NCBI RefSeq assembly: GCF_010894455.1
Contig: NZ_JAAIXY010000041.1
Span: 1 to 36,327, forward strand
Length of the DNA stretch: 36,327 nt
Source: Myxococcus eversor
Lineage (GTDB): Bacteria; Myxococcota; Myxococcia; Myxococcales; Myxococcaceae
Direction of reading: 5' to 3'
Position numbers and translations under genes: made by a program. Positions 1 through 7,329 of the stretch are shown one piece after another. The notes below the pieces were generated by a model that saw only the letters and a program-made list of their open reading frames with translations, ran no database searches and had not been told where the DNA came from. Positions within the stretch are counted from its first letter, which is position 1. Every line of letters begins with the position of its first letter.

Positions 1-11
1 AGGAGTTCATC

Positions 12-110
12 ATGCAGATCAAGACCAAGGTTCGTGGCGGTCCCCGTGGCTGTGGCGGTACTCTTCCCTTCCCCGGCCCCATCCTGACCACGACGGACGT
101 GCTCAACTAG
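12..110 (+). CDS. 32-residue peptide of unknown function
   Basis: This short ORF starts at an ATG six bases after a clean AGGAG Shine-Dalgarno (1-5) and ends with TAG at 108-110. The peptide begins MQIKTKVRGG, continues PRGCGG, and ends in a Pro-rich then Thr-rich tail (LPFPGPILTTTDVLN). It has one Cys, no signal peptide and no membrane segment. A hairpin at 149-184 follows, so it may be a discrete transcript or the last gene of an operon that begins outside the window. The charged N-terminus followed by a Gly/Cys/Pro/Thr-rich C-terminus is compatible with a ribosomally made peptide precursor, but no modifying enzyme is visible here and I recognise no family. The strong RBS is the main support for coding; function is unknown. 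Confidence 0.55.
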   Translation: MQIKTKVRGGPRGCGGTLPFPGPILTTTDVLN

Positions 111-148
111 TTCTCGTCGGACGCCTCACGGTGTCCGGATAGGACGTA

Positions 149-184
149 AGTCGCCGGCGGGTGATGTATCACCCGCTGGCGACT
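149..184 (+). terminator. Strong hairpin after the small peptide gene
   Basis: Two 16-base arms (149-164 and 169-184) pair along their whole length with one G-T wobble and enclose a TGTA loop. No T-tract follows, so it is not a textbook intrinsic terminator, but it lies 39 nt after the peptide stop and 67 nt before the next start. It could end the peptide transcript, protect its 3' end, or be a regulatory structure. Confidence 0.5.
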
Positions 185-239
185 GTCATTGCGGGCAATG
201 CCATCCACCTGGAAGCTGCCTCCCTCAAGGGAAGCGCGC

Positions 240-245
240 TAGGCT
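240..245 (+). promoter_or_regulatory. Candidate -10 hexamer TAGGCT for a leaderless start
   Basis: TAGGCT is followed by six bases (GGGGGC) and then the ATG at 252. This spacing would place the transcription start at or next to the start codon. No -35 box stands out. Confidence 0.35.
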
Positions 246-251
246 GGGGGC

Positions 252-1199
252 ATGACCATCCATGTCCAGTTCTACGCCTGGCAGGCCGCGATTGTCGGCA
301 ACGCCCGGCTGCGAGGTCTGGAGCTCCGGGCGCTGATGCTCGAGGACCCGTATGCCGGGGTCTTCCAGCGCGGGCAGAAAGAGCCCTTCCGGGGCTTCAA
401 GGTGGAGGGGGGCTTCGAGCCTTCCTTTTATTCCTGGTTCGACTCAATGAAGGCCCGAGGGCTCGTCGCCATCCGCTCGCTCGGCTCCCATGAGCCGGCT
501 GACTGGGTCCTCGCCTCACCGCCACCCCCGCTTCCCAGGCTGCCGGAGCTGGTGCTCGTGTTCCCGGACCGGAACGTCTGGTACCGCCACGTCTTTCCGT
601 GGCCGGGGGCCGACGGCAAGGTGAAGGGGCCCGAGGAGAGCTTCGAGGAGGCGCCGGAGGAGACGCGCGCCTCGGCCGTGCCGTCCGTGGAGGACGCGGA
701 GCGGGAGCTGCTCGCGGCCACCCGGGCCTATGTCGACTTCGTCGGGCCCAGGGCCCGGGCGGATGACTCGACGGACATGTTCTACGCGACGATGGGGCGC
801 ACCGCCCTGGAGCGCCTGCTGGACGATGAGGCGCGGTTCCGCGAGCGCCTGGGGGTGCTGCGGGACGAGCAGAAGCGGGAGTACCAGCGCCGGGCCCGGG
901 ACTGGTGGCCGGTGCAGCCCGCGACGAGGGCCATGCGTCCGCTCTACCTGGAGAACGCGGCGAAGAACCTCCAGCTCGACGACTACCTGCGCGTCATGGA
1001 GGACGCGGGGCTGTCCTGGCGGGCCGTCCGGCTGGCCTGCGCCGCCCAGAGCCTGGTGCCCCTCAACATGCGCAACGAGCGCACGTCCGAGGAGGCGCTG
1101 CCGCCCTATGTCAACGCGCCGGGCTACGTGCCCATCGCCGAGCGGTTCTCCCTCGCGGCGCGGAGCGCTCGCAACGCGGCGGTGAACGCGACGACGTAG
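252..1199 (+). CDS. Hypothetical protein, 315 aa
   Basis: A full-length ORF with strong third-position GC bias that I cannot assign to a family. It begins MTIHVQFYAWQAAIVGN and has no signal peptide or membrane segment, so it is probably cytoplasmic. An aromatic-rich N-terminal half (about residues 1-125) is joined by an acidic Glu-rich linker (about 125-150) to a helical, Arg-rich C-terminal half. The last 40 residues contain Tyr/Pro-rich stretches such as PPYVNAPGYVPIAERF. Start choice: the ATG at 252 lies six bases after TAGGCT and has only a weak G-run in place of a Shine-Dalgarno. It is convergent with the membrane protein gene ending at 1212, with 12 bp between the stops. It might work with the upstream small peptide, but only adjacency suggests that. 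Confidence 0.8.
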   Translation: MTIHVQFYAWQAAIVGNARLRGLELRALMLEDPYAGVFQRGQKEPFRGFKVEGGFEPSFYSWFDSMKARGLVAIRSLGSHEPADWVLASPPPPLPRLPELVLVFPDRNVWYRHVFPWPGADGKVKGPEESFEEAPEETRASAVPSVEDAERELLAATRAYVDFVGPRARADDSTDMFYATMGRTALERLLDDEARFRERLGVLRDEQKREYQRRARDWWPVQPATRAMRPLYLENAAKNLQLDDYLRVMEDAGLSWRAVRLACAAQSLVPLNMRNERTSEEALPPYVNAPGYVPIAERFSLAARSARNAAVNATT

Positions 1200-1211
1200 C
1201 CCCCGGACGCC

Positions 1212-2957
1212 TCACCGTGGCGAGTCCCCCGAGGTGCCCGGCGGAGAGGGCGCGGGGCGGGTGAGGGCGTCCGAAAAGCCTCCCGCGCGGCGGGTGACGC
1301 AGACGTGGAAGCCCTCCACCGTGCCGCAGGAGACGGCGTCCCCCAGGCGCTGGAACGCCTCCAGCCGGGCCGGGTCGACGACGTACACCGTGTCCGCGGC
1401 GAGCTGGCCCCGGGCGACGTCGGCCAGGAGCGACTCGCAGACCTCCGTGACGCGCGTCTCGCTGAGCCGGGCCGGGTAGCCGCTGTTGGTCGTCAGGCCC
1501 CGCCGGTACGCCAGGTCCCCGAAGCTCACGTAGTCGCGCTCCACGAAGGCGCTCTGGACGCATGGCGACTCGGAGAGGTGCACGTAGGGGGGCACGAGGA
1601 CGAGGTGCCGGAAGGACGCGTCGATGAGCGCCCACCCGGGCGCCTTGAGCCGGGGCCAGGGCGTGGGGGCGAAGTGGTTGCGCGTCCAGAGGTCCGTGGT
1701 GTCCAGGGCCTGGAGCAGCACCGCGCCCAGGAGCAGTCCGGTGGCCACGGCGGGGCGCTGGCGCCAACGCCACAGGGTGAAGGCGAGCAGGCCCGTCAGC
1801 ACCGCGTAGTGCAGGGGCCAGATGAAGCGGCCCGAGGCGCGAAAGGGGCTCAACAGCGGCAGCAGCGGCGCCACGACCTTGCGAATCGACAGCACCGTCC
1901 CGCCCGCCACCGTCAGCACGGACGAGAACGCCAGCAGGGCGAGCAGCAGCAGCACGATGACGAGCGGCGTCCTGGCGCGCAGCTGCTCGCGCACCTGGGG
2001 GGCCAGGCCCCGGGACTTCCAGAGCGCCGCCACGGCGAGGGCGAGGACGCCCGTGCCCAGGTAGCCGAAGCCCTCGTACTGGCCGGCGGCGGTGGGCAGG
2101 CCCGGCAGCATGCGGGACCAGTCCATCGGGTTGACCAGGGTGAGCAGGTCGGAGCTGAAGTGGCCGAAGCCCGCGGACCCCGAGCGCACGCCCAGGCCCA
2201 CATAGCCGAAGAGGACGAACAGCGCCGCCGGCACCGCGCACAGCACGGCGAGCGCCAGGGCCGCCTCGCGCCGTGACAGGTGCTGCTCCTTCCACGTCAC
2301 GGTGGCGAGCAGGGACAGGCCGAGGGCGAAGACCATCACCTCCAGGTAGGGGTGGATGCCGGAGGCGAGCGCGTTGAGCAGGAGCGCCCACGCCAGCGAC
2401 GTCCATGCCTGCCGGGGGCTCGCGCGCGGACGCAGGTTCAGCCAGAGCATGCCCGTGAGCAGCCACTGCGCGCACAGGGTGTCGTGCCCCGTCCGGTACA
2501 GCAGCACGGGCGCGAGGACGAACAGGGCGCCACCGAGGAAGCGCTGGAGGACGTTCGGCGTGAAGAGGCCCGTCAGCTTCGCGCCCAGCCAGCCCTGGAG
2601 CATGAAGCACAGGGCGAGCCACGGGCCGATGAACTGGAAGTCCCGGGGCAGCCAGCGCGTGAAGGGCTTGAGCGCGAGCGACACCCACGGATTCGAGTCG
2701 GAGAGGGCGACCGTCATGGGCAGCGGGCGCAAGAGGCTCGGCGTCTCGCCGAGCGGAAAGCCCCAGGGCGCGTCGCGGAAGTGCATCCAGCCGAGCGCAT
2801 GCTGCGCGAAGTCTCCTCCCAGCCAGTCCAGGTGGGTGGGATTCAACGTGGGGCCACCGCCCACCGCCAGGTACCACAGCAGGCCGAAGGACGCCGCCAG
2901 GAGGGGCGCCACCCAGGCCCACGAGCCCTCCATGTCCGAGCGCGTGTCCGGACTCAA
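1212..2957 (-). CDS. DUF6311-type polytopic membrane protein (GT-C-like)
   Basis: A multi-pass inner-membrane protein of 581 aa with about 10-12 hydrophobic segments and a soluble C-terminal domain of about 140 residues. The N-terminal third carries motifs I associate with DUF6311: GGDFAQHALGWMHFR, then PWGFPLGETPS, SDSNPWVSLALKPF and a TGHDTLCAQWLL segment. The family is unstudied; the layout (acidic residue in the first large loop, many membrane spans, periplasmic tail) resembles GT-C lipid-linked glycosyltransferases, which is an inference. The longest reading begins at a TTG (2957) with GGAAG about six bases upstream; an in-frame ATG at 2933 would give 573 aa and also encodes the first membrane helix, so the start is uncertain. 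It is divergent from a tiny ORF at 3006 and convergent with the hypothetical gene ending at 1199. Confidence 0.82.
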   Translation of the reverse strand: MSPDTRSDMEGSWAWVAPLLAASFGLLWYLAVGGGPTLNPTHLDWLGGDFAQHALGWMHFRDAPWGFPLGETPSLLRPLPMTVALSDSNPWVSLALKPFTRWLPRDFQFIGPWLALCFMLQGWLGAKLTGLFTPNVLQRFLGGALFVLAPVLLYRTGHDTLCAQWLLTGMLWLNLRPRASPRQAWTSLAWALLLNALASGIHPYLEVMVFALGLSLLATVTWKEQHLSRREAALALAVLCAVPAALFVLFGYVGLGVRSGSAGFGHFSSDLLTLVNPMDWSRMLPGLPTAAGQYEGFGYLGTGVLALAVAALWKSRGLAPQVREQLRARTPLVIVLLLLALLAFSSVLTVAGGTVLSIRKVVAPLLPLLSPFRASGRFIWPLHYAVLTGLLAFTLWRWRQRPAVATGLLLGAVLLQALDTTDLWTRNHFAPTPWPRLKAPGWALIDASFRHLVLVPPYVHLSESPCVQSAFVERDYVSFGDLAYRRGLTTNSGYPARLSETRVTEVCESLLADVARGQLAADTVYVVDPARLEAFQRLGDAVSCGTVEGFHVCVTRRAGGFSDALTRPAPSPPGTSGDSPR

Positions 2958-3005
2958 GAGGCGCTTCCGCGTGAGGAGGGCGTCACGTCGAGGAGCGCTG
3001 AAGTC

Positions 3006-3071
3006 ATGCTGCGAATCGCGGTCATCACCACCTGCTCGGGGCTCCTGGCATGCACGGGCCGCCCACTCTAG
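3006..3071 (+). CDS. Possible 21-residue mini-lipoprotein
   Basis: A very short ORF (ATG 3006, TAG 3069-3071) lies between two minus-strand genes. It has GAGGAG about ten bases upstream and reads MLRIAVITTCSGLLAC, then TGRPL and stop. This is a complete lipoprotein signal peptide with a perfect LLAC lipobox and only a few residues after the Cys. It could be a genuine minimal lipoprotein (entericidin-like in size), the remnant of a truncated lipoprotein gene, or chance. No homology evidence is available and confidence is low. Confidence 0.3.
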   Translation: MLRIAVITTCSGLLACTGRPL

Positions 3072-3090
3072 CGGAGCGGGGGCCGGGTGC

Positions 3091-4359
3091 TTACCACAGC
3101 ATGATGGCGGACTCTCCCGCTCGCTCCTCGTAGAACAGCCGCAGCCGGACTACGTACTCGCGCCCCCGGAACAGCTTCAGCTTCAGGGCCGCGTTGGTGC
3201 CCAGACCGCTGTCGTCGTCGCCAGCGAGGAAGCGCAGCCCCGTGGCGCCCTTCTCGAAGAGCACCATCACCGTGTCGGAGACGCCGAACGTGCGCAGCTC
3301 ATACGTGCGCGTCTCCTTGGGCGCGAAGGTGAAGTCGCGCTGCTCTCCGGGCTTGATTCGCAGGCGCACGGATTCGAAGGGCTGGAGCGCCGTGTAGTCC
3401 TGCTCGCTCAGGGCTGGGTAGAACGTCCGGGCCCACGCCTTGTCCTGGTCCGACAGGCCGCCCTTCGGGGAGAGGCCGTCGCGGAAGTACTCCACGGGCT
3501 CCTTGATGAGGCCGGGCTGGAAGGGGTACTCCATGACGGAGTCCGGGTCCCAGGTGGAGCCCTCCACCGCGCTGGCGGCAATCTTGCGGATGATGTTGTG
3601 GAACGTCGTCTCGCGGCTCCAGCTGTTGGGCGGCCGGGCCAGCGCGGCGTAGACGGCCTCCTCGTCCCAGACGATGCCCGCGTGAGGGTTCTGGTGTTCG
3701 TGCGGGAAGCCGAGCGTGTGGCCGATTTCATGGATGGCCGTGTCGATTTCGCGCGGGTGCTCCGTGAGGTCCCAGCCGAAGTTCATCGTCCTCGCGTCCT
3801 GCCCCTGGGCGAGGATGTCCCGTCCCACGTAGGACCAGGCGCCGTCGTCGCGCATGAAGCCGATGCGCACCTCGGCCTCGTCGCGGGAGGCCACCTCCTG
3901 GAACTTCAGGCCCAGCCCCACCTGCGTCCAGCGCTCGAAGGCGGCGCGCACGACATCCTTCTCGGTGTCCGTGGTCGTCCAGGGCACGAAGCGCGTGGTG
4001 CCGTTGGCCAGCCGCACCTCCTCCCCATCCGTGGGCTTGTCGAAGAAGTAGTAGTGGAGGACCGTGCCATTGGCCCACTTCTGCTCATTCATGCGGATGA
4101 GGCGGAGTCGCCGCGCGTTCAGGTCCGGAGGCAGCGGACGCTCCGGGACTCGAGGCAGCGCGCAGTAGGCATGGCCTTTCGCCTGGGTGACTTCGCGAGG
4201 TGACTCGCGGCCCGTCCTTCCCGCTGTCCTCGCGCGAGGCGCGGCCTTGCGGCCTTGGCGCACGGGAGGATTGGACGTGGGCTCCGCCTGCTTTTCGCGA
4301 GGCTTCGCCCGGCCCCTTCCTCGCGTCGTGCTCGCATTCCGTCGGTGTCTGTCCGTCAT
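3091..4359 (-). CDS. Astacin-like (M12A-type) metzincin metallopeptidase
   Basis: A 422-aa zinc endopeptidase. The zinc site reads HEIGHTLGFPHEH (residues 210-222), matching HExxHxxGxxHE: His210, His214 and His220 bind zinc and Glu211 is the catalytic base. A Met-turn SVMEY follows, as expected for astacins, although the usual Tyr context is altered. The catalytic core spans about residues 95-310, and the last ~90 residues form a beta-rich tail resembling pre-peptidase C-terminal domains. The start is the ATG at 4359 because GGGGAGAG sits seven bases upstream; a longer in-frame extension has no such site. The first 60 residues are very Arg/Lys-rich and contain no signal peptide, which is odd for this usually secreted family. 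Neighbours do not suggest a substrate. It may be a predation-related or envelope protease. Confidence 0.88.
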   Translation of the reverse strand: MTDRHRRNASTTRGRGRAKPREKQAEPTSNPPVRQGRKAAPRARTAGRTGRESPREVTQAKGHAYCALPRVPERPLPPDLNARRLRLIRMNEQKWANGTVLHYYFFDKPTDGEEVRLANGTTRFVPWTTTDTEKDVVRAAFERWTQVGLGLKFQEVASRDEAEVRIGFMRDDGAWSYVGRDILAQGQDARTMNFGWDLTEHPREIDTAIHEIGHTLGFPHEHQNPHAGIVWDEEAVYAALARPPNSWSRETTFHNIIRKIAASAVEGSTWDPDSVMEYPFQPGLIKEPVEYFRDGLSPKGGLSDQDKAWARTFYPALSEQDYTALQPFESVRLRIKPGEQRDFTFAPKETRTYELRTFGVSDTVMVLFEKGATGLRFLAGDDDSGLGTNAALKLKLFRGREYVVRLRLFYEERAGESAIMLW

Positions 4360-4456
4360 CGTGACTCTCCCCTGGCGGAGGGATGCTTTTTCCGCCCGTG
4401 GGAGGGAGTGTCGCGGTGGGACCTGTGACGGCCTGGCGCGGGGAGGGGCGCGGCGA

Positions 4457-4483
4457 TGGCTCGGCGCGAGGCACGCCGAGCCA
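4457..4483 (-). terminator. Hairpin downstream of the MscS gene
   Basis: A perfect 10-bp stem (arms 4457-4466 and 4474-4483, core GGCTCGGCG) has a 7-base loop and lies 36 nt beyond the MscS stop. There is no T-tract, so it is a probable but not certain terminator. Confidence 0.45.
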
Positions 4484-4518
4484 GGGAGCAACCGTGATGC
4501 GTGGGGACTTCCGAGCCG

Positions 4519-5346
4519 TCAGCCTACCTTGGCGATGGCCTGGGCCTGGGGGGCGGCCTGCGCCGGGACGATGTAGCCCGCGGCCGTGAGAATCTCGGCG
4601 GCGGCCTCGGCGACTCCGGCCTGTACCGCGCTGGCCTGGGGAGGCTTGCAGTACACGCCGATGCCGAGCACGGGGCCGTGCACGGTGAACTCCGCCACCT
4701 CGACGCTGGGGGCGGGCTTCGCCTGGACTTCCGGCACCAACGCCACGCGCTCCTCGAACGCCCGCATGAGGCCCTGGATGTCACCGCCGTGCACCAGGGG
4801 GACCTTCACGACGATCTTGCGGTGCGGGTGGTGGCTGAAGTTGATGATGTTGTCGCTGAAGAGCCGGTTGTTGCCCACGGAGATGCGCAGGCTGTCGGAG
4901 CTGTCGATGGTGGTGGCGAACAGGCCAATCTCCTGCACCACGCCCGTCGCGCCTCCGGCCGCGATCTCGTCGCCCACGCGGAAGGGCCGCAGCACCAGCA
5001 GGAAGATGCCCGCCGCGAAGTTGGAGAGCAGGCCGGACCAGGCCGTGCCGATGGCGATACCCGCGGCCGCCAGCAGCGCGGCGAATGACGTGGTCTCGAA
5101 CCCCATCATCCCCAGGATGCCCAGCAGCAGGAGGATGGTCATGGCACCGGTGAACAGCGATTCGATGTAGCGGATGAGCGTGGCGTCGAACTGCCGCTTC
5201 TGCAGCGTGAGATTCAGCACGCGCCGGAAGGTGTTGATGACGGTGCGACCCATGAACCACAACACCAGGGCCCCGGCCGCCTTGAGGATGAAGGGGAAGG
5301 CCTCGGCCAGAGCCAGCGTCTTCAACTGCGCGATGATTTCGTCCAT
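4519..5346 (-). CDS. mscS: MscS-family mechanosensitive channel
   Basis: A small-conductance mechanosensitive channel of 275 aa, close to the usual ~286 aa of E. coli MscS. Membrane helices are predicted at about residues 16-36, 58-82 and 86-117. The third is the Gly/Ala-rich pore helix, reading AALLAAAGIAIGTAWSGLLSN, followed by the conserved LVLRPFRVGDEI junction into the beta domain (about 120-180) and a mixed C-terminal domain. It gates under membrane tension to release solutes in hypo-osmotic shock. The ATG at 5346 is chosen because AGGA lies about nine bases upstream and residues start directly before helix 1; an in-frame extension to 5502 adds non-membrane Arg/Pro-rich sequence and is unlikely. 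The C-terminal tail is Ala/Gln-rich. A hairpin follows the stop, and a palindrome lies in the upstream region. Confidence 0.93.
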   Translation of the reverse strand: MDEIIAQLKTLALAEAFPFILKAAGALVLWFMGRTVINTFRRVLNLTLQKRQFDATLIRYIESLFTGAMTILLLLGILGMMGFETTSFAALLAAAGIAIGTAWSGLLSNFAAGIFLLVLRPFRVGDEIAAGGATGVVQEIGLFATTIDSSDSLRISVGNNRLFSDNIINFSHHPHRKIVVKVPLVHGGDIQGLMRAFEERVALVPEVQAKPAPSVEVAEFTVHGPVLGIGVYCKPPQASAVQAGVAEAAAEILTAAGYIVPAQAAPQAQAIAKVG

Positions 5347-5524
5347 GACATTCCTGAAGTGACGGGGAGTCCACGTGGGTGGAGCGCCAACTTCACGGGT
5401 GCGCATGTGCAGCCGCCGGGCCAGCGATGAATCCGTGAGTAAGTCCGCGAATGTAAAGCGCCTCTTCGGACGAGGGCCCGGTGGACCCAGGGCCTGACAC
5501 ACCCTTGGACGCGTCAGCCGGGGG

Positions 5525-5540
5525 CGCTGACACGTCAGCG
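5525..5540. promoter_or_regulatory. Near-perfect palindrome CGCTGACACGTCAGCG
   Basis: This 16-bp inverted repeat differs from perfect symmetry only at the central step. It overlaps the last codons of the PilZ gene and lies about 180 bp upstream of the MscS start. Its core is nearly the same as the paired palindromes at 31697-31731, which suggests one binding protein; it may instead be a simple hairpin at the end of the PilZ mRNA. Confidence 0.35.
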
Positions 5541-6428
5541 GGGCGCTGAGAGCAGGCGCTCCACCGCGAGCAGCACCGAGGCGGCGCTGGCCGGATTCTT
5601 CACGAAGGCCGCGGGGTTGAGGTTGGACAGCCGGCCCATCAGCGAGTCCGGTCCGCTCACGTTGACCATGATGGTGCGCGAGCCCGCACGACCCGCGGTG
5701 CTGAGCACGTCGAGCGCGGAGCCGGTGTCCACCACGATGATGGGTGCGGGCTTGTCGCTGTCCGTGACGACGCGCAGGCCCTTCTGATGGAACAGCTCCG
5801 TGATGAGCGTCATCAGCCGGGCGTCCGACAGGCGCACCAGCACGGGGACGCGCGTGTCCAGCTCCACGGCGGTGGCCGCCTGGGGCGCGGGGCCCTTGCC
5901 CAAGTCCCGCACGTCCTTCGTCAGGAGTTCCATCACGTCTGTCTTCAGCACGCCGCGCACGCGCTTGAGCAGCGAGTCGTCCTGCGTGAGGAAGGACTTC
6001 AACCGGCGCTCGGCGTCCGGCGGGAGCTGGGTGAAGGCCACGCCCATGGCGTCCTCGCGGGACCAGACCACCTGCCCCAGGGCGCGCAGGGCCTGGTGGG
6101 GCAAATCAGGCAGGGAGATGCGCAGCTCCAGGGTGCTGCCCGTCGGCAGCGCGCGCGTCGTCCGGATGGCGAGTCCTCCGGTGCCGATGTTCTTGCTGTA
6201 CGCGCGCACCACGTCGTCCTGCGTGCCGAACGTCAGCTCCAGCACCGCGTCCGCGCGGGCGGGGCGCGTGGGGAGGGGGCTGCCCTCGGGTGGCAGCGCG
6301 CCCAGCTCCAGGAGCACGTCGCGCAGCAACTCCAGGCGTTGTTCTTCATCGGGGCCGAGCGGTTGGGTCCGCTGTCTTCCGAGCAGGGCCTTGTACTCCT
6401 CGAGCGCGTTGACGCGTGGACTTCCCAT
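5535..6428 (-). CDS. PilZ-domain protein (TIGR02266 type) with degenerate receiver-like C-terminus
   Basis: A 297-aa cytoplasmic protein. After a helical N-terminus (1-50) it has a PilZ-like domain at about residues 62-150, reading ELTFGTQDDVVRAYSKNI then GTGGLAIRT and ending near GVAFTQLPPDAERRL. This is the Myxococcus paralogous PilZ form, which often lacks the RxxxR c-di-GMP arginines; I see no clear RxxxR here, so nucleotide binding is doubtful. Residues ~185-297 look like a degenerate CheY-type fold (VPVLVRLSD, APIIVVDTG, RTIMVNVSG, AAFVKNPAS) with a Lys near the end but an incomplete acidic pocket. The start is the ATG at 6428 with a G-rich stretch just upstream. It is the first of two minus-strand genes before MscS and could be cotranscribed. 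Role: signalling adaptor, inferred. Confidence 0.85.
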   Translation of the reverse strand: MGSPRVNALEEYKALLGRQRTQPLGPDEEQRLELLRDVLLELGALPPEGSPLPTRPARADAVLELTFGTQDDVVRAYSKNIGTGGLAIRTTRALPTGSTLELRISLPDLPHQALRALGQVVWSREDAMGVAFTQLPPDAERRLKSFLTQDDSLLKRVRGVLKTDVMELLTKDVRDLGKGPAPQAATAVELDTRVPVLVRLSDARLMTLITELFHQKGLRVVTDSDKPAPIIVVDTGSALDVLSTAGRAGSRTIMVNVSGPDSLMGRLSNLNPAAFVKNPASAASVLLAVERLLSAPR

Positions 6429-6528
6429 GGGGCCCCCCTGCCTGCCTGGATTTCCCCACAGCCTGCCATGTCAACGCGAGGTCACGCGAGAGGTCCGCTT
6501 CCACCCTGTCGTGATGGGTACACCCTGG

Positions 6529-6534
6529 TATAGC
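6529..6534 (+). promoter_or_regulatory. Candidate -10 hexamer TATAGC
   Basis: TATAGC lies seven bases before the ATG at 6542, with no Shine-Dalgarno between them. This fits a leaderless or near-leaderless transcript. No good -35 is seen. Confidence 0.35.
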
Positions 6535-6541
6535 GGGGCGC

Positions 6542-7291
6542 ATGGACGTTCCCAGCGCGCTCCCTCCTCGCCCGGGTCTGCTGACGAGTCTGCTGCGCTG
6601 GGGAGTGGCGTGCGCCGCGATGCCTCCCTTGCTCACCCCGGCGCTCCTCCTGGGGCCCGTGAGTCCCGGTGCGTCGGACGCGCTCATGCGCGCCTGGTGC
6701 CTCTGGGCGCGGCGCGTCTTCGGCGTGGACGTGGAGGTGGTGGACCACAACGCGGGCCGGTACGACGACGCGGCATACGTCTTCCTTCAACTGAACCAGA
6801 CCAGCCTGGGCGAGACGTTCGTGACTCCCCCGGCGCTTCCAAGACCCTCGCTCATCTTCATGAACCTGGGGTTCGCGCTGTTGCCCTTCGCGGGGTGGGT
6901 GCCGGTGGCGCAGGGCTCCACGGTGGTGGTGCGGCGGTGGCACGCGCAGGCGCGTCGCGCGGTGGACCGGGCCCAGGAGGCGCTGCGGCGGGGCGCCAGC
7001 TATTACATGTCCATCGAGGGACGGCGCAGCCCCGACGGCGCGCTGGGGCCCTACAAGAAGGGCGCGGCGGTGCTCGCGATTGGCGCGGGGGCCACCATCG
7101 TCCCCATGGTGTTCCATGGCGTGCGCGCGGTGCTCCCGCATGGCGAGTGGCGCGTGAGTCCGGGGCGCGTCCGTGTCGAGCTCCTGCCCGCGATTCGCAC
7201 GGAGGGCCTGCGCTACGAGGACCGGGATGCGCTCGTCGAGCGACTGAGGGAACTCGCGGAGGCGCACGGGTTGGGTCGTCCTCCGGGTTGA
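6542..7291 (+). CDS. PlsC-fold acyltransferase with altered HX4D motif
   Basis: A 249-aa member of the lysophospholipid acyltransferase (PlsC/LPLAT) superfamily, which normally moves acyl groups from acyl-ACP or acyl-CoA to a lysophospholipid at the membrane. Block III is clear: EGRRSPDGALGPYKKGAA (residues 159-176), and block IV VPM is at 187-189. An N-terminal hydrophobic segment lies at about 20-40. Block I, normally NHxSxxD, reads NQTSLGE (85-91), so the catalytic His is Gln86 and the Asp is Glu91. Either the chemistry is changed, the enzyme is inactive, or this is a subfamily with its own solution. It is followed after 38 bp by a co-oriented fatty-acid-amide-hydrolase-like amidase, suggesting a shared role in acyl-lipid metabolism. 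Confidence 0.85.
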   Translation: MDVPSALPPRPGLLTSLLRWGVACAAMPPLLTPALLLGPVSPGASDALMRAWCLWARRVFGVDVEVVDHNAGRYDDAAYVFLQLNQTSLGETFVTPPALPRPSLIFMNLGFALLPFAGWVPVAQGSTVVVRRWHAQARRAVDRAQEALRRGASYYMSIEGRRSPDGALGPYKKGAAVLAIGAGATIVPMVFHGVRAVLPHGEWRVSPGRVRVELLPAIRTEGLRYEDRDALVERLRELAEAHGLGRPPG

Positions 7292-7317
7292 GCCGCGCGC
7301 GTCAGGGCTCGCCCGAG

Positions 7318-7323
7318 TAGGCT
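7318..7323 (+). promoter_or_regulatory. Candidate -10 hexamer TAGGCT
   Basis: TAGGCT is followed by GGGCGC and the ATG at 7330, the same arrangement as at 240-252. If real, the amidase has its own leaderless transcript despite the short gap after the acyltransferase gene. Confidence 0.35.
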
Positions 7324-7329
7324 GGGCGC

